NCBI GenBank assembly: GCA_003477185.1
Contig: DMTJ01000383.1
Coordinates: 1-29,274, forward strand
Direction of reading: 5' to 3'
Source: Lentisphaeria bacterium
Lineage (GTDB): Bacteria > Verrucomicrobiota > Lentisphaeria > JABSQK01 > UBA12247
DNA length: 29,274 nt
Below are positions 7,768 through 14,937 of the stretch, piece after piece (the first letter of the stretch is position 1; every line of letters starts with the position of its first letter). Both the position numbers and the translations under genes were made by a program. Under the pieces are notes generated by a model that worked only from the letters and a program-made list of their open reading frames with translations, had not been told where the DNA came from and searched no databases.

Positions 7768-8452
7768 TGATCGTCTCCATCGTATCTCCATGTTTCATGA
7801 ATATTGCAGCAGTGGTGCCGCCCTGGTCGTTAACAAGAGTGGAAAAGAGGAGGATCCGTGTCGGGCGCTCTTTCAGATATACCGCTCCAGTACCAATGGC
7901 AGCCTTATCGAGACGCTGCCAGCCGTCGAGAGACAACTGGGCATCATAACCGCGGGCGGCAGTCTGCTGCTGGGATGGCGTGGTAAAGATCGCTAAGTCC
8001 ACCTGCCGCTTGGTTAGATGCATCACGTGCTTGGGGTGGGCGGCTGTGGGGCGGGGAAAAGCGTCAGGCCACTCATGCACTTTGGCCGTGAGAATTCTTT
8101 CGGGTGCGGTGATCGAGAAGATGATTGGGTGCTTGTCGGCCGAGGTTGCGAACAGATAGTGCCGCGTCAGTTGTTTCCCGTGGCGATCCTCAATCAGCAA
8201 CGAGTTCCGATTGCGCTCCAGCACCGGGCAGCCAAGGAGGCGTTTTACTTGTGCACGCACCTCCTCCCAGCAGAGCGTGGTGTGATGGACCGCGAGCTCG
8301 CCTTGCACCCCGTTCATTTCGATCGTGTCACGGAGTATTTCACGCGCATCCAGACTCTCCAGCAAGCTCCCGGAGCCCGTGCCAGACCGCAGGGTATAGA
8401 CGTCGCCTGAGCAGGATAGCACCAGGGCTAGGCATGGCAGCAGAAGACGCAT
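7760..8452 (-). CDS. exported protein, probable lipoprotein, unknown function
   Basis: The 230-residue product begins MRLLLPCLALVLSCSGDVY, a signal peptide with a possible lipobox cysteine (LVLSC at 14-18; leucine at -2 is atypical). The ATG at 8450-8452 shares one base with the TAA of the TadG-like gene (TAATG), which fixes the start. A longer frame upstream would only add poly-arginine read from the glycine-coding tract of that gene. The mature part includes ILRDTIEMNGVQGELAVHH, QVKRLLGCPVLERNRNSLL and a C-terminal segment ending in METINE. It shows no catalytic motif I recognise. Its fixed place between the TadG-like and coiled-coil genes suggests an envelope role together with the pilin-like proteins. 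Confidence 0.75.
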   Translation of the reverse strand: MRLLLPCLALVLSCSGDVYTLRSGTGSGSLLESLDAREILRDTIEMNGVQGELAVHHTTLCWEEVRAQVKRLLGCPVLERNRNSLLIEDRHGKQLTRHYLFATSADKHPIIFSITAPERILTAKVHEWPDAFPRPTAAHPKHVMHLTKRQVDLAIFTTPSQQQTAARGYDAQLSLDGWQRLDKAAIGTGAVYLKERPTRILLFSTLVNDQGGTTAAIFMKHGDTMETINE

Positions 8453-10092
8453 TAGTGCAAAATCGGTGGGCCAGGACTGAATCCGCCTCCGCCTCCGCCG
8501 CCGCCTCCGCCCGAAACGTGGCACGGGTCTTGGCGGTCGTCGGCATTCCCAGGCACACCATCTGGCCCTGCCATCCAGCTAGCGCGCCACGCGTCAAAAG
8601 TAAGCCACCCGGTTCGAAAACCAGAAGCGTTGTCGTCAAACCGCTCAATTGCGCTGATGAAATAGGCGTACCGTTCCCGGATGTCTGACGGGACCGCAGG
8701 GTAGGAGGGGTGCCCGAAATACTCAATGAGGAACATCATGAACTCGGGATTACGGTCCGTGCTGTTGGCCTTGATCAGCGAGGCCGGGATCAGGCGAACG
8801 TCGGTGAAGACTGGCAACACCACGCCAGCCGCGTGAGGAGGCGTGGTCTCATCCAGGTGGCCAAAGGCCTTTGCTGCGGCCGATGTCTTCACCATTTCTG
8901 CTTCAGACAGAGAGCGCATCCGCTCCTCGGCCGCACTCAGGCGCTCGCCGTAGCTCTCGAATGATCCGCCCTGAATCTCCTCTTCAGAAAACGAGAGCGC
9001 GTCGCCAAGGGTGTCCGCATCGTCTGCGGTTTCTTCGCCATAACGCCAGCTGGGACTGCCGAGAATCAGCGAGGGCTTGGCCTGCAGAATCGCGCGGGCT
9101 GCTGCGCCGCCGTACGTGTAGCTCTCTTTGAAATCCGAACGAAGAAAAGAATTCACGAAGTTATAGTCCCCCGTATCATCCCAAGCCTTGCCAGCCACAT
9201 TGTCCTCAAACAACCCCCATGTGATCTGATCATAACCCTCCTGCTCAGAGTCAAGCAGGTCGAACCCGCGATCTAGCAGCATTGCGTTCGATTCGATGTG
9301 CGGTGCGGACGCTGCAAACCTGACATACAGCGGCAGAAACTCGCTGCCCGGAAAGTAGTCATCAAGATTCTGATCTAGCTCGATTAAGCTAAAGTCATAT
9401 CTGTCGCTGTAGGAAATACCGCGGCGATAAAACCAGCAGTAGTGATTCGAATGGACGGCACTGTAAAAGCCGACATCCATCAGAAAGTCCGATCCGTTTC
9501 CAATCAACTGGGGCAGGCCCGACAGATAGCGATTGTTCACAAACTGGCAGGCCACGCCATTCGCTATGGCCTGCTCCACCATCGTCTGGTAGCTCGGTAG
9601 CCAATCATACCCCTGATAGGGCGGGTAGGTCGCCTCGTAGACGCCTCCCGGCGCGATGTACTCGTCGAAGTGGGTCCGCCAATGCCCAGTAAAGGTTTCG
9701 GTCGTACGCAGCCCGTTGTTCTTGGCGGCCTGCTGCGCCGTGGCGACACCGATCATTGGCCCTGCGTAGCTGATGCGCACCTGCATATCGGAGAGTAACT
9801 GTACCGACTCTAGCAGTCCTTCCAGCGAGTCATCAGCCGTAGGATCCACGTCCGTGATCAGCTTTAGCGAGGCCTTCAGCAGATTCAGCTCGCCGATTGT
9901 ATTGAGCGATCGGCCCTGCCAGGCAGCGGCAGAAAGGACCGCCGCATCCACGCCGTGCTGGCTCCGCGCGCGCAGGCGAACCATAGACTGCAGGTCAAAA
10001 AGAAAAAACGCCATGAACAGCAGGATCGTCGCAACGATCACCGCAAAGATCAGAACTTGCCCTCGGTCCCGCTGGCGTTGGCAAAACCGCAT
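8452..10092 (-). CDS. TadG-like pilus-assembly or exported protein with poly-glycine tail
   Basis: The 546-residue product starts at the ATG 10090-10092, with GGAG eight bases upstream. Its N-terminus, RDRGQVLIFAVIVATILLF, is the Tad-type signal: a basic stretch, then RGQ, then a single hydrophobic helix, followed by RSQHGVDAAVLSAAAWQGR, which is typical of putative TadE/TadG proteins. The remainder is a long soluble domain rich in tyrosine and acidic residues, presumably outside the inner membrane. TadG proteins take part in assembly or anchoring of Flp pili. The C-terminus carries ten consecutive glycines and ends FSPGPPILH. It follows the TadE-like gene by 4 bases and overlaps the lipoprotein start. 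Family assignment rests on the N-terminus only; the large domain may be lineage-specific. Confidence 0.8.
   Translation of the reverse strand: MRFCQRQRDRGQVLIFAVIVATILLFMAFFLFDLQSMVRLRARSQHGVDAAVLSAAAWQGRSLNTIGELNLLKASLKLITDVDPTADDSLEGLLESVQLLSDMQVRISYAGPMIGVATAQQAAKNNGLRTTETFTGHWRTHFDEYIAPGGVYEATYPPYQGYDWLPSYQTMVEQAIANGVACQFVNNRYLSGLPQLIGNGSDFLMDVGFYSAVHSNHYCWFYRRGISYSDRYDFSLIELDQNLDDYFPGSEFLPLYVRFAASAPHIESNAMLLDRGFDLLDSEQEGYDQITWGLFEDNVAGKAWDDTGDYNFVNSFLRSDFKESYTYGGAAARAILQAKPSLILGSPSWRYGEETADDADTLGDALSFSEEEIQGGSFESYGERLSAAEERMRSLSEAEMVKTSAAAKAFGHLDETTPPHAAGVVLPVFTDVRLIPASLIKANSTDRNPEFMMFLIEYFGHPSYPAVPSDIRERYAYFISAIERFDDNASGFRTGWLTFDAWRASWMAGPDGVPGNADDRQDPCHVSGGGGGGGGGGFSPGPPILH
8482..8511. 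repeat. poly-glycine codon tract at the TadG-like 3' end
   Basis: Ten consecutive GGC/GGA codons on the minus strand, alternating irregularly, encode ten glycines near the C-terminus of the TadG-like protein. It is a simple-sequence tract that could change length by strand slippage in steps of three without shifting the frame. Confidence 0.8.
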
Positions 10093-10096
10093 GGGG

Positions 10097-10660
10097 CTAC
10101 TCCAAGTACAGGGCGGCGTGATTGAACAATTTTGCAGATCCCCGCAAGTCGATCGTATCGCCCATAAATGCGTCACTCATCGGCAGATCGACGGGGTAAT
10201 TGCGCACGTTTACCTGGAAGGTTTCGACGATCTCATCTTCATTAGCCGGGAGGGTTAGATCCACCAAATGCCAATGCTCGTAGCGCAGGATATAACCAGA
10301 CTCTTGGATAAACTCCCCGATCAGCACCGGCTCGATTGCGCCCAGCTCAAGCGTGGACAGACCCTCCAGCGCTGGTGGATTCGTTACGTGCCCAGCCAGC
10401 CCGATTGAACCGACTTCCTTGGCCCGCTGCACCACGTCATGATCGAATCCGACCACATGTGATCTGCCCGCAACGAACGCACTATGATCCGCGATAAACT
10501 GGGCGGAAGCCAGCAGCATCAGCTGGGTCAGGGTAAAGAAGATCAGCAAAATCACCATGAAGGCGATCACTGATTCGACAATAGCCTGCCCCTTATGGCG
10601 CTGGCTGGGCTTAATCTTTCCCCGGCGTCCGCTCTGGCTACGGCGTACCACCGTCAACAC
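10097..10660 (-). CDS. TadE-like minor pilin or pseudopilin
   Basis: The 187-residue product has the TadE signature near its start: RHKGQAIVESVIAFMVILLIF, with the glycine, the glutamate five residues later and a hydrophobic helix, then SAQFIADHSAFVAGRSHVVG. TadE proteins are pseudopilin-like components of Flp pilus systems, processed after the glycine by a TadV-type peptidase. The start is uncertain. A GTG at 10658-10660 overlaps the preceding Flp gene by 23 bases and a second GTG lies at 10649-10651; neither has a strong ribosome site, so coupling to the Flp gene is likely. The stop lies 4 bases before the TadG-like start. Confidence 0.85.
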   Translation of the reverse strand: MLTVVRRSQSGRRGKIKPSQRHKGQAIVESVIAFMVILLIFFTLTQLMLLASAQFIADHSAFVAGRSHVVGFDHDVVQRAKEVGSIGLAGHVTNPPALEGLSTLELGAIEPVLIGEFIQESGYILRYEHWHLVDLTLPANEDEIVETFQVNVRNYPVDLPMSDAFMGDTIDLRGSAKLFNHAALYLE

Positions 10661-10889
10661 CGGTCTCGTCGAGGTCTTCCATGATCTCCTGAGATGTAGT
10701 GTCTACCGACGAGACATCCGCATCCGGATCAAAAACCTTAACAATTCCAGCGATCTTCGTGCGCACGGTATCGCTAAAAATGCCGAGAATAGCCACAGCG
10801 GCTACGACAACAATGGCGATGATCAACACATACTCTACGATCGCCTGACCGCAGTTCTGCTGCTTTTTTCTACGCTGATACCGCTTCAT
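10638..10889 (-). CDS. Flp-type pilin (83 residues)
   Basis: This small protein has the Flp pilin layout: a basic leader MKRYQRRKKQQNC, then GQAIVEYVLIIAIVVVAAVA with the glycine cleavage site followed by the invariant Glu-Tyr pair (E19, Y20), and a single hydrophobic helix. Flp pilins are the major subunits of Tad pili. The acidic C-terminal tail (about residues 53-83, ending DETGVDGGTP) is longer than in many Flp subunits. Its ribosome site is the strongest in the region (AGGAGGT at 10894-10900), as expected for an abundant subunit. An unusual cysteine precedes the cleavage glycine, as also in the second Flp protein. Confidence 0.88.
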   Translation of the reverse strand: MKRYQRRKKQQNCGQAIVEYVLIIAIVVVAAVAILGIFSDTVRTKIAGIVKVFDPDADVSSVDTTSQEIMEDLDETGVDGGTP

Positions 10890-10893
10890 GAGT

Positions 10894-10900
10894 ACCTCCT
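10894..10900 (-). promoter_or_regulatory. strong ribosome binding site of the 83-residue Flp pilin
   Basis: The minus strand reads AGGAGGT four bases before the ATG at 10887-10889. It is a near-perfect Shine-Dalgarno, stronger than at any other gene of the pilin train, which fits a major subunit. Confidence 0.8.
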
Positions 10901-10934
10901 GACTATAGCGTTCCTACTATTGATCCTTACACGT

Positions 10935-10968
10935 AGATACTGAGTATCTTACACAATTCGTATGAATT
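10935..10968. other. two AT-rich palindromes between the Flp genes
   Basis: AGATACT-G-AGTATCT (10935-10949) is a perfect 7-bp inverted repeat with a one-base centre. AATTC-GTAT-GAATT (10955-10968) forms a 5-bp hairpin with a four-base loop. They lie in the 90-base gap between the 56-residue and the 83-residue Flp genes, the only sizeable gap within the pilin train. They could be a processing or attenuation element, an operator, or part of an internal promoter. Confidence 0.5.
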
Positions 10969-10979
10969 CGCCGGCCAAC

Positions 10980-11150
10980 TCACGGATATTCCATGCCGAT
11001 CAGCTGCAGAATCCGCCACGCCCACTCCTGAAAGACCCCCAAAAACAGGACGCTGATCACGAGCACGCCGAGCGTAAGTCCGAGCATGAGCACATACTCA
11101 GTGATCGTCTGGCCACAATCGGAGCACTTTTGCCTCAGCTGCAGCTTCAT
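10980..11150 (-). CDS. second Flp-type mini-pilin (56 residues)
   Basis: A complete small gene of 57 codons runs from ATG 11148-11150 to TGA 10980-10982. It encodes MKLQLRQKCSDCGQTITEYV followed by a hydrophobic helix (LMLGLTLGVLVISVLFLGVF) and a short tail ending IGMEYP. The leader, the GQTITEY processing motif (G13, E18, Y19) and the helix match Flp pilins, and the size is near the family minimum. The start shares one base with the stop of the preceding TadE-like gene (TAATG). Like its sister Flp it has a cysteine just before the cleavage glycine, plus another at position 9. Two different Flp subunits in one operon could be major and minor pilins. Confidence 0.85.
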   Translation of the reverse strand: MKLQLRQKCSDCGQTITEYVLMLGLTLGVLVISVLFLGVFQEWAWRILQLIGMEYP

Positions 11151-11683
11151 TAGAACTGATTCACGGAAAAGCCCGGCATGTAGATTTTGTCGTTCAGCTG
11201 GATCTCGTCCACAGTCATAAACAGAAGCGACCGCAAGGCAGGCTCAATCTCTACGGTCCGCGATGCTTCACCTTCGTACATCACTGCAGACAGCCCGATC
11301 GAAGAGGGGATCAGCTGCGGGGACAGTTCATCGTAAAAGCCCAAGGCATCCAGACTTGTCACATCGAACCCACCGGTCAGTTCAGCTTCATAGTCTTCCA
11401 GCCCATAGAAAACCGGCGCCGTACCTTCATCATCCGCGGTATAGCGAAGGGCATCGTCGCCATCCTCCCAGGTTCCGATCGTCCCGCCTGTGAAGGCCCC
11501 CACATCATTCTTGGCATTGCTATCTGCATCCCCTCGGGCTTCGGCCATGTTGCGAATTGATTCATGCCCGGTCACGGAAATTTGCAGAATTGCCGCCAGT
11601 GCCACCAATAGTGCGATCATCGCAATCAGCAGTTCAATGACTGCCTGACCGCGCTCGCGCCGGAATGGCCGCTGGGGGTTCAC
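11150..11683 (-). CDS. TadE-like pseudopilin
   Basis: The 177-residue product starts at GTG 11681-11683, which overlaps the prepilin stop by four bases (GTGA). Its N-terminus, RERGQAVIELLIAMIALLVA, has the TadE processing glycine, glutamate at +5 and a hydrophobic helix. The rest is a soluble acidic domain (DDALRYTADDEGTAPVFYGL and a segment ending GFSVNQF) that I do not recognise. It sits between an H-X9-DG prepilin and the mini-Flp, with overlaps at both ends, so all three are surely co-transcribed. A TadE-family role in pilus or pseudopilus assembly is likely. Confidence 0.82.
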   Translation of the reverse strand: MNPQRPFRRERGQAVIELLIAMIALLVALAAILQISVTGHESIRNMAEARGDADSNAKNDVGAFTGGTIGTWEDGDDALRYTADDEGTAPVFYGLEDYEAELTGGFDVTSLDALGFYDELSPQLIPSSIGLSAVMYEGEASRTVEIEPALRSLLFMTVDEIQLNDKIYMPGFSVNQF

Positions 11684-12204
11684 TGCTCTGGGTTCCAGGC
11701 GGCCTGGATCTTGGCGGGCAGCCTATGCGTGGTGATCACGTGCCCGTCGGCAAACAACACGTTATAGCCCAACGGGTGCGGCGCTTCGGTAAACTGCGAG
11801 ACGCAGCTCATCTCGATCAAGACCCACTTCTTCGACGGCTTTCGCGGGTCTACCTGCCCGGCCAGCGAATCGTTATACACGAACGTGAGGCCACGGCGTG
11901 CTAGCGCTTCCGGCATCGAAGGACACACCCACTGCTTGTCGCCGCCGCCCAAAATCTTACGAATGCTGTCCTTACTCTCGCGGGGGTCCTTTGGGTAAAA
12001 CGCCGCCTTCGGAAACTGGCCCTCCATCGCGATCAACTTGCCAATATTCGACAGGTTATTTACGCAAGTTGTCTGCAGCGCTCTCTGCTTCGCCTGGCCA
12101 AAGTTCCCCTGCGGTATGTTCGCGACGAGCGCGCCCACCATCAGCATTTCGATCAACGTAAAGCCAGCGGATGCCCACCGGTTCTTAAACTTTCGACCGA
12201 GCAT
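11680..12204 (-). CDS. type IV prepilin-like protein with H-X9-DG motif
   Basis: The 174-residue product carries a classical class III N-methylation signal, SAGFTLIEMLMVGALVA: cleavage after G14, F15 as first mature residue and E19 as the conserved fifth residue. The C-terminal segment HPLGYNVLFADGHV fits the H-X9-DG pattern found in very large prepilin-like families of planctomycetes, Lentisphaerae and relatives. These proteins are thought to be pseudopilins; their substrates are unknown. Here the gene heads the Tad-like train and overlaps the TadE-like gene by four bases, mixing the two signal types in one operon. AGGAGTAGGTAG lies 4-15 bases upstream of the ATG at 12202-12204. The 115 bases before the gene show no clear promoter. 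Confidence 0.85.
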   Translation of the reverse strand: MLGRKFKNRWASAGFTLIEMLMVGALVANIPQGNFGQAKQRALQTTCVNNLSNIGKLIAMEGQFPKAAFYPKDPRESKDSIRKILGGGDKQWVCPSMPEALARRGLTFVYNDSLAGQVDPRKPSKKWVLIEMSCVSQFTEAPHPLGYNVLFADGHVITTHRLPAKIQAAWNPEQ

Positions 12205-12319
12205 AGATCTACCTACTCCTGGATTATCCCGCGCTTTCTACCCCGCTACTATAACCGAAATCGCCTCAATATCATGAGACTATCCCGGAGTCGCCCGGCT
12301 CCAACCGTCTCGCCAATGG

Positions 12320-13294
12320 TCAGCGTGAGGAGCGCGTTGTCCAACGGCCGCGATGAATGACCTGAGCCGAGTGCTGCTTCCTATCTTCAAAATATGCCTG
12401 TCGAATCGCATGCAGCTGCTGCCAAGTCCGCACCTCTCGTTCCGGGTGTTGCGGACTCCGCAACACAAAGTCAGCCTCTGGCGGATAGCAGGCTACCTGA
12501 ATGTTCGGGTCATCCCAGTTAATCTCAGACGGTAGGCCTCCTACATTGTTGGGCACCGTTGCATCCTGATAGCGCAGATCCACACTCCAGCGGACCTGAT
12601 CCGAGTGGTTCAGATACGAGCAATGGGGCGTCAAATTGGTCATAAATAACACGCTACCAGTTGGCATCGGTAGGGGGATCGGCTTGCCCGTCGGAAGATC
12701 CTCGTCCTCAATGATCAGGTACCCGCCAGGCCCCTCGGTGTGGTGACGCAGAATATCCCCGTGCGCATTCGGCATCACATACAGACAACCGTTCTCTACC
12801 GTGGCATCCACTAACGGAATCCAGCAGGTCACCACCAGTGTGCGATCGCAATGTGCAAGAAAATACCCGCTATCTTGGTGCCACGGCACCGCACCACGCT
12901 CCAACCCGGGAGCCTTGGGCCGGATCCGATAGACGCTCGAGCCAATAATCTCAGGCCCCACCAGATCCTCAATATGCTCCATAAGCGTCTCATGCGTAAT
13001 CAGCTGGAAAATGCCCGGGCCCATGTGTCCGCCTTCTCCCCCGTCACCGTGAATGCGGGAGATCACCTCCCGTGCCAGCGCAGTGTCGTGCTCGGCGACC
13101 TTCGCCAGCTGATAGTCGAAACCAGCGTCCTTGAAGGCAGACGGCAGTTTGCCCTCAGCATGCATGGCCGAAATCGTCTTATCCACAACAGCGTGGAGCT
13201 CGTTTCGGACCTTATTGAGTGTCTGTGACTCGACAATATCATCAATCACGACATAGCCGCGTTCGAGTAATTGCGCACGTTGTGCATTATTCAT
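12320..13294 (-). CDS. PhyH-family Fe(II)/2-oxoglutarate dioxygenase
   Basis: The 324-residue product is a phytanoyl-CoA dioxygenase-family enzyme, which uses iron and 2-oxoglutarate to hydroxylate a small molecule. The iron ligands are visible as H139-x-D141 in PWHQDSGYF and the distal H224 in LTPHCSYLNHS. R235 (QVRWSVDLRY) is the expected 2-oxoglutarate arginine, and the double-stranded beta-helix strands surround these motifs (ENGCLYVMPNAHG, PTGSVLFMTN). Length is normal. Bacterial PhyH proteins act on many substrates, so no specific reaction can be assigned and the neighbours give no pathway. Near the C-terminus the gene contains a perfect 21-base palindrome (12446-12466), read here as LRSPQ. 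Confidence 0.9.
   Translation of the reverse strand: MNNAQRAQLLERGYVVIDDIVESQTLNKVRNELHAVVDKTISAMHAEGKLPSAFKDAGFDYQLAKVAEHDTALAREVISRIHGDGGEGGHMGPGIFQLITHETLMEHIEDLVGPEIIGSSVYRIRPKAPGLERGAVPWHQDSGYFLAHCDRTLVVTCWIPLVDATVENGCLYVMPNAHGDILRHHTEGPGGYLIIEDEDLPTGKPIPLPMPTGSVLFMTNLTPHCSYLNHSDQVRWSVDLRYQDATVPNNVGGLPSEINWDDPNIQVACYPPEADFVLRSPQHPEREVRTWQQLHAIRQAYFEDRKQHSAQVIHRGRWTTRSSR
12446..12466. repeat. dispersed palindrome, copy 1 (in the PhyH gene)
   Basis: The core TTGCGGACTCCGCAA is extended by GTG on the left and CAC on the right, giving perfect 10-bp arms around a central C. It lies within the 3' part of the PhyH coding region and encodes V-L-R-S-P-Q-H on the minus strand. It is the longest perfect copy of the repeat. 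Confidence 0.85.
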
Positions 13295-13410
13295 CAGTAG
13301 GTTACTTCCGATAGCTGGAACTCACCAATCGTATCTCCACCTGTACTCGAACGCAACACCGATTGATACGGAAATTTGCATTTGCCGGGGCGAGGAATCA
13401 CATTCTACCA

Positions 13411-13427
13411 GAAGCCTGACAGGCTTC
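13411..13427. other. hairpin in the leader of the His-rich lipoprotein gene
   Basis: GAAGCCTG-A-CAGGCTTC is a perfect 8-bp inverted repeat centred 36 bases upstream of the ATG, in the 160-base divergent spacer between PhyH and the small lipoprotein. It may be an operator, a leader hairpin, or a terminator-like structure. It is unrelated in sequence to the dispersed palindrome. Confidence 0.5.
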
Positions 13428-13454
13428 CTAGCCATCAGAACCGAAGGAGTCTCC

Positions 13455-13712
13455 ATGAGAGTTACGGCGTTTACCCTTGTCCTCTTACTTGCCGCATGTC
13501 TCTGCGGCTGCCGCCACAATGCCGCCGCCAGCGGCGACAGGCACGTACACTGCATGCATTGCGACGTCTACCACGATCACAGCCATCCGCACACCCATCC
13601 CTACTTCCACAGAAGCCATTGGTACCGCTCCTCGCCGTCCAGCAAGATCGCCCCACAGACCGTGCCCGAGAAGCCCCCCGCCCAGCCCCGTGCCTCTGGC
13701 CGCGGCCTGTAA
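13455..13712 (+). CDS. small histidine-rich lipoprotein, candidate metal binder
   Basis: The 85-residue product begins MRVTAFTLVLLLAACLCGCR, a lipoprotein signal with likely lipidation at the cysteine of LCGC (C19). Residues 30-57 are dominated by histidine with two cysteines (HVHCMHCDVYHDHSHPHTHP), and the tail is proline- and basic-rich. Such composition suggests binding of zinc, copper or nickel at the cell surface or periplasm, but no defined family is recognised. GGAG lies seven bases upstream of the ATG. The gene is intact while the DNA directly downstream is decayed. A metal link to nearby genes is speculative. Confidence 0.75.
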   Translation: MRVTAFTLVLLLAACLCGCRHNAAASGDRHVHCMHCDVYHDHSHPHTHPYFHRSHWYRSSPSSKIAPQTVPEKPPAQPRASGRGL

Positions 13713-13715
13713 CTC

Positions 13716-14937
13716 ATGCGCAGTCACTGCGCATTTCTGCTTCTGCCGATTCTGCTGCTGGGCGCAGATTGGCCACACTGGCGCGGTCCAGATCGCGACG
13801 GAACCAGTCCGACTCGAGCAACTGGGCTGAACACCCAGCCCTGCCAGACCTACACCTCTGGCAGCAATTCGTAGGCAGCGGCTCGTCTGCGCCCATCATC
13901 GCTGGCGGTGTCGTCTAGACGCTCGGCTGGCGCAACGGCACCGACACCATCCGAGCCACTGACGCGGAAACCGGGGCCCGGCTTTGGGAATTCGCCTACC
14001 CAAGCCCAAGATTTGGCCGTCACGTCGTCGGCGACCAAACCACCAATGAGGGGCCCAACTCCGCCCCAGAGTTTGACCCAGAGACACGCTTTCTCTACCC
14101 CCTCTCCTGCGACGGTGAACTTCACTGTCTTCACACAGCCGAAGACGTCATCGTAGTCTGGCGCACCAACCTCCACGACGCCTTCGCCGTCCCACAGCGG
14201 CCCCGCGTCACCCGCACGCAAGGGCGGGCGCGACTACGGCTACACCAGCGCACCCCTCGTCCACCTAGATTGGCTTATCGTCGAAGTCAATGCTCCAGAC
14301 CATGGAAATCTAATCGCCATCGATAAACGCACCGGTGCCCAAGTTTGGGCATCACAGAACCGTGATCCCGCTGGGCACTCTGGCGGCCTGGCCCCGATAG
14401 CCATCGACGGCGTCCCCTGTCTAGCACTCTTCACCGCCCTTGGGCTCTGCCTCACCCGCCTCGACCCCGAACACGCAGGCGAGCAAGTCGCGCACATACC
14501 GTGGCTTACGGACTACTTGAACGACATCCCCACTCCTGCCGTATTGCGGAGCCGTGTCATCATCACCAGCCGCTACAATCAGCGCGCTTGTGCGATGTTC
14601 GCAATCCAGCTCGATGGCACCGTTACCGAGGTCTGGCGTGTGCGCCAGGCATCCGGCGTCTGCAGCCCCTTGGTTCACGACGAACACGTCTACTGGGCCA
14701 ACAAAGCTCTGCATTGCCACAGCCGATGGCCGCCTGCTGCTCTGGGCTAACGGCGGCGACCTCTCGATTGCGGAGTCCGCAACGCGCGCCCCGGATCGAC
14801 CACTCATCCTTTCAGACCCAGCGTAAAGTCCTGAACAGCCGTGTTTGGCCGCACCTCACCTTTGCCAACGGCCGCATTTTCCTGCGCGACATCAGCGGCA
14901 ACCTCAAGTGCCTCAGCCTGTCTGGAGAAGAGGCGTG
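13716..14937 (+). pseudogene. decayed PQQ-type beta-propeller (quinoprotein-like) gene
   Basis: The start is clear: an ATG at 13716 followed by a signal sequence (MRSHCAFLLLPILLLG) and DWPHWRGPDRDGTSP, the hallmark opening of exported PQQ/BamB-like propeller proteins common in planctomycetes. The frame then breaks repeatedly. TAG lies at 13872 in the first frame. A second frame carries LWQQFVGSGSSAPIIAGGVV, then TAG at 13916, then ATDAETGARLWEFAYPSPRF. A third, from about 14235, reads YGYTSAPLVHLDWLIVEVN and RTGAQVWASQNRDPAGHSGG. Near 14725 and 14810 it shifts again, to IATADGRLLLWANGG and then WPHLTFANGRIFLRDISGN. With at least four frameshifts and two stops it cannot make protein. It follows the small lipoprotein gene by 3 bases and was probably co-transcribed with it. 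Confidence 0.85.
14768..14782. repeat. dispersed palindrome, copy 2 (in the PQQ pseudogene)
   Basis: TTGCGGAGTCCGCAA is a perfect 7-bp inverted repeat with central G. It lies in the decayed propeller gene close to one of its frame breaks. Confidence 0.85.

Noticed and set aside
12205..12319. Promoter for the pilin train
   Set aside because: TATAGT-like words occur, but no -35 at suitable spacing could be supported.
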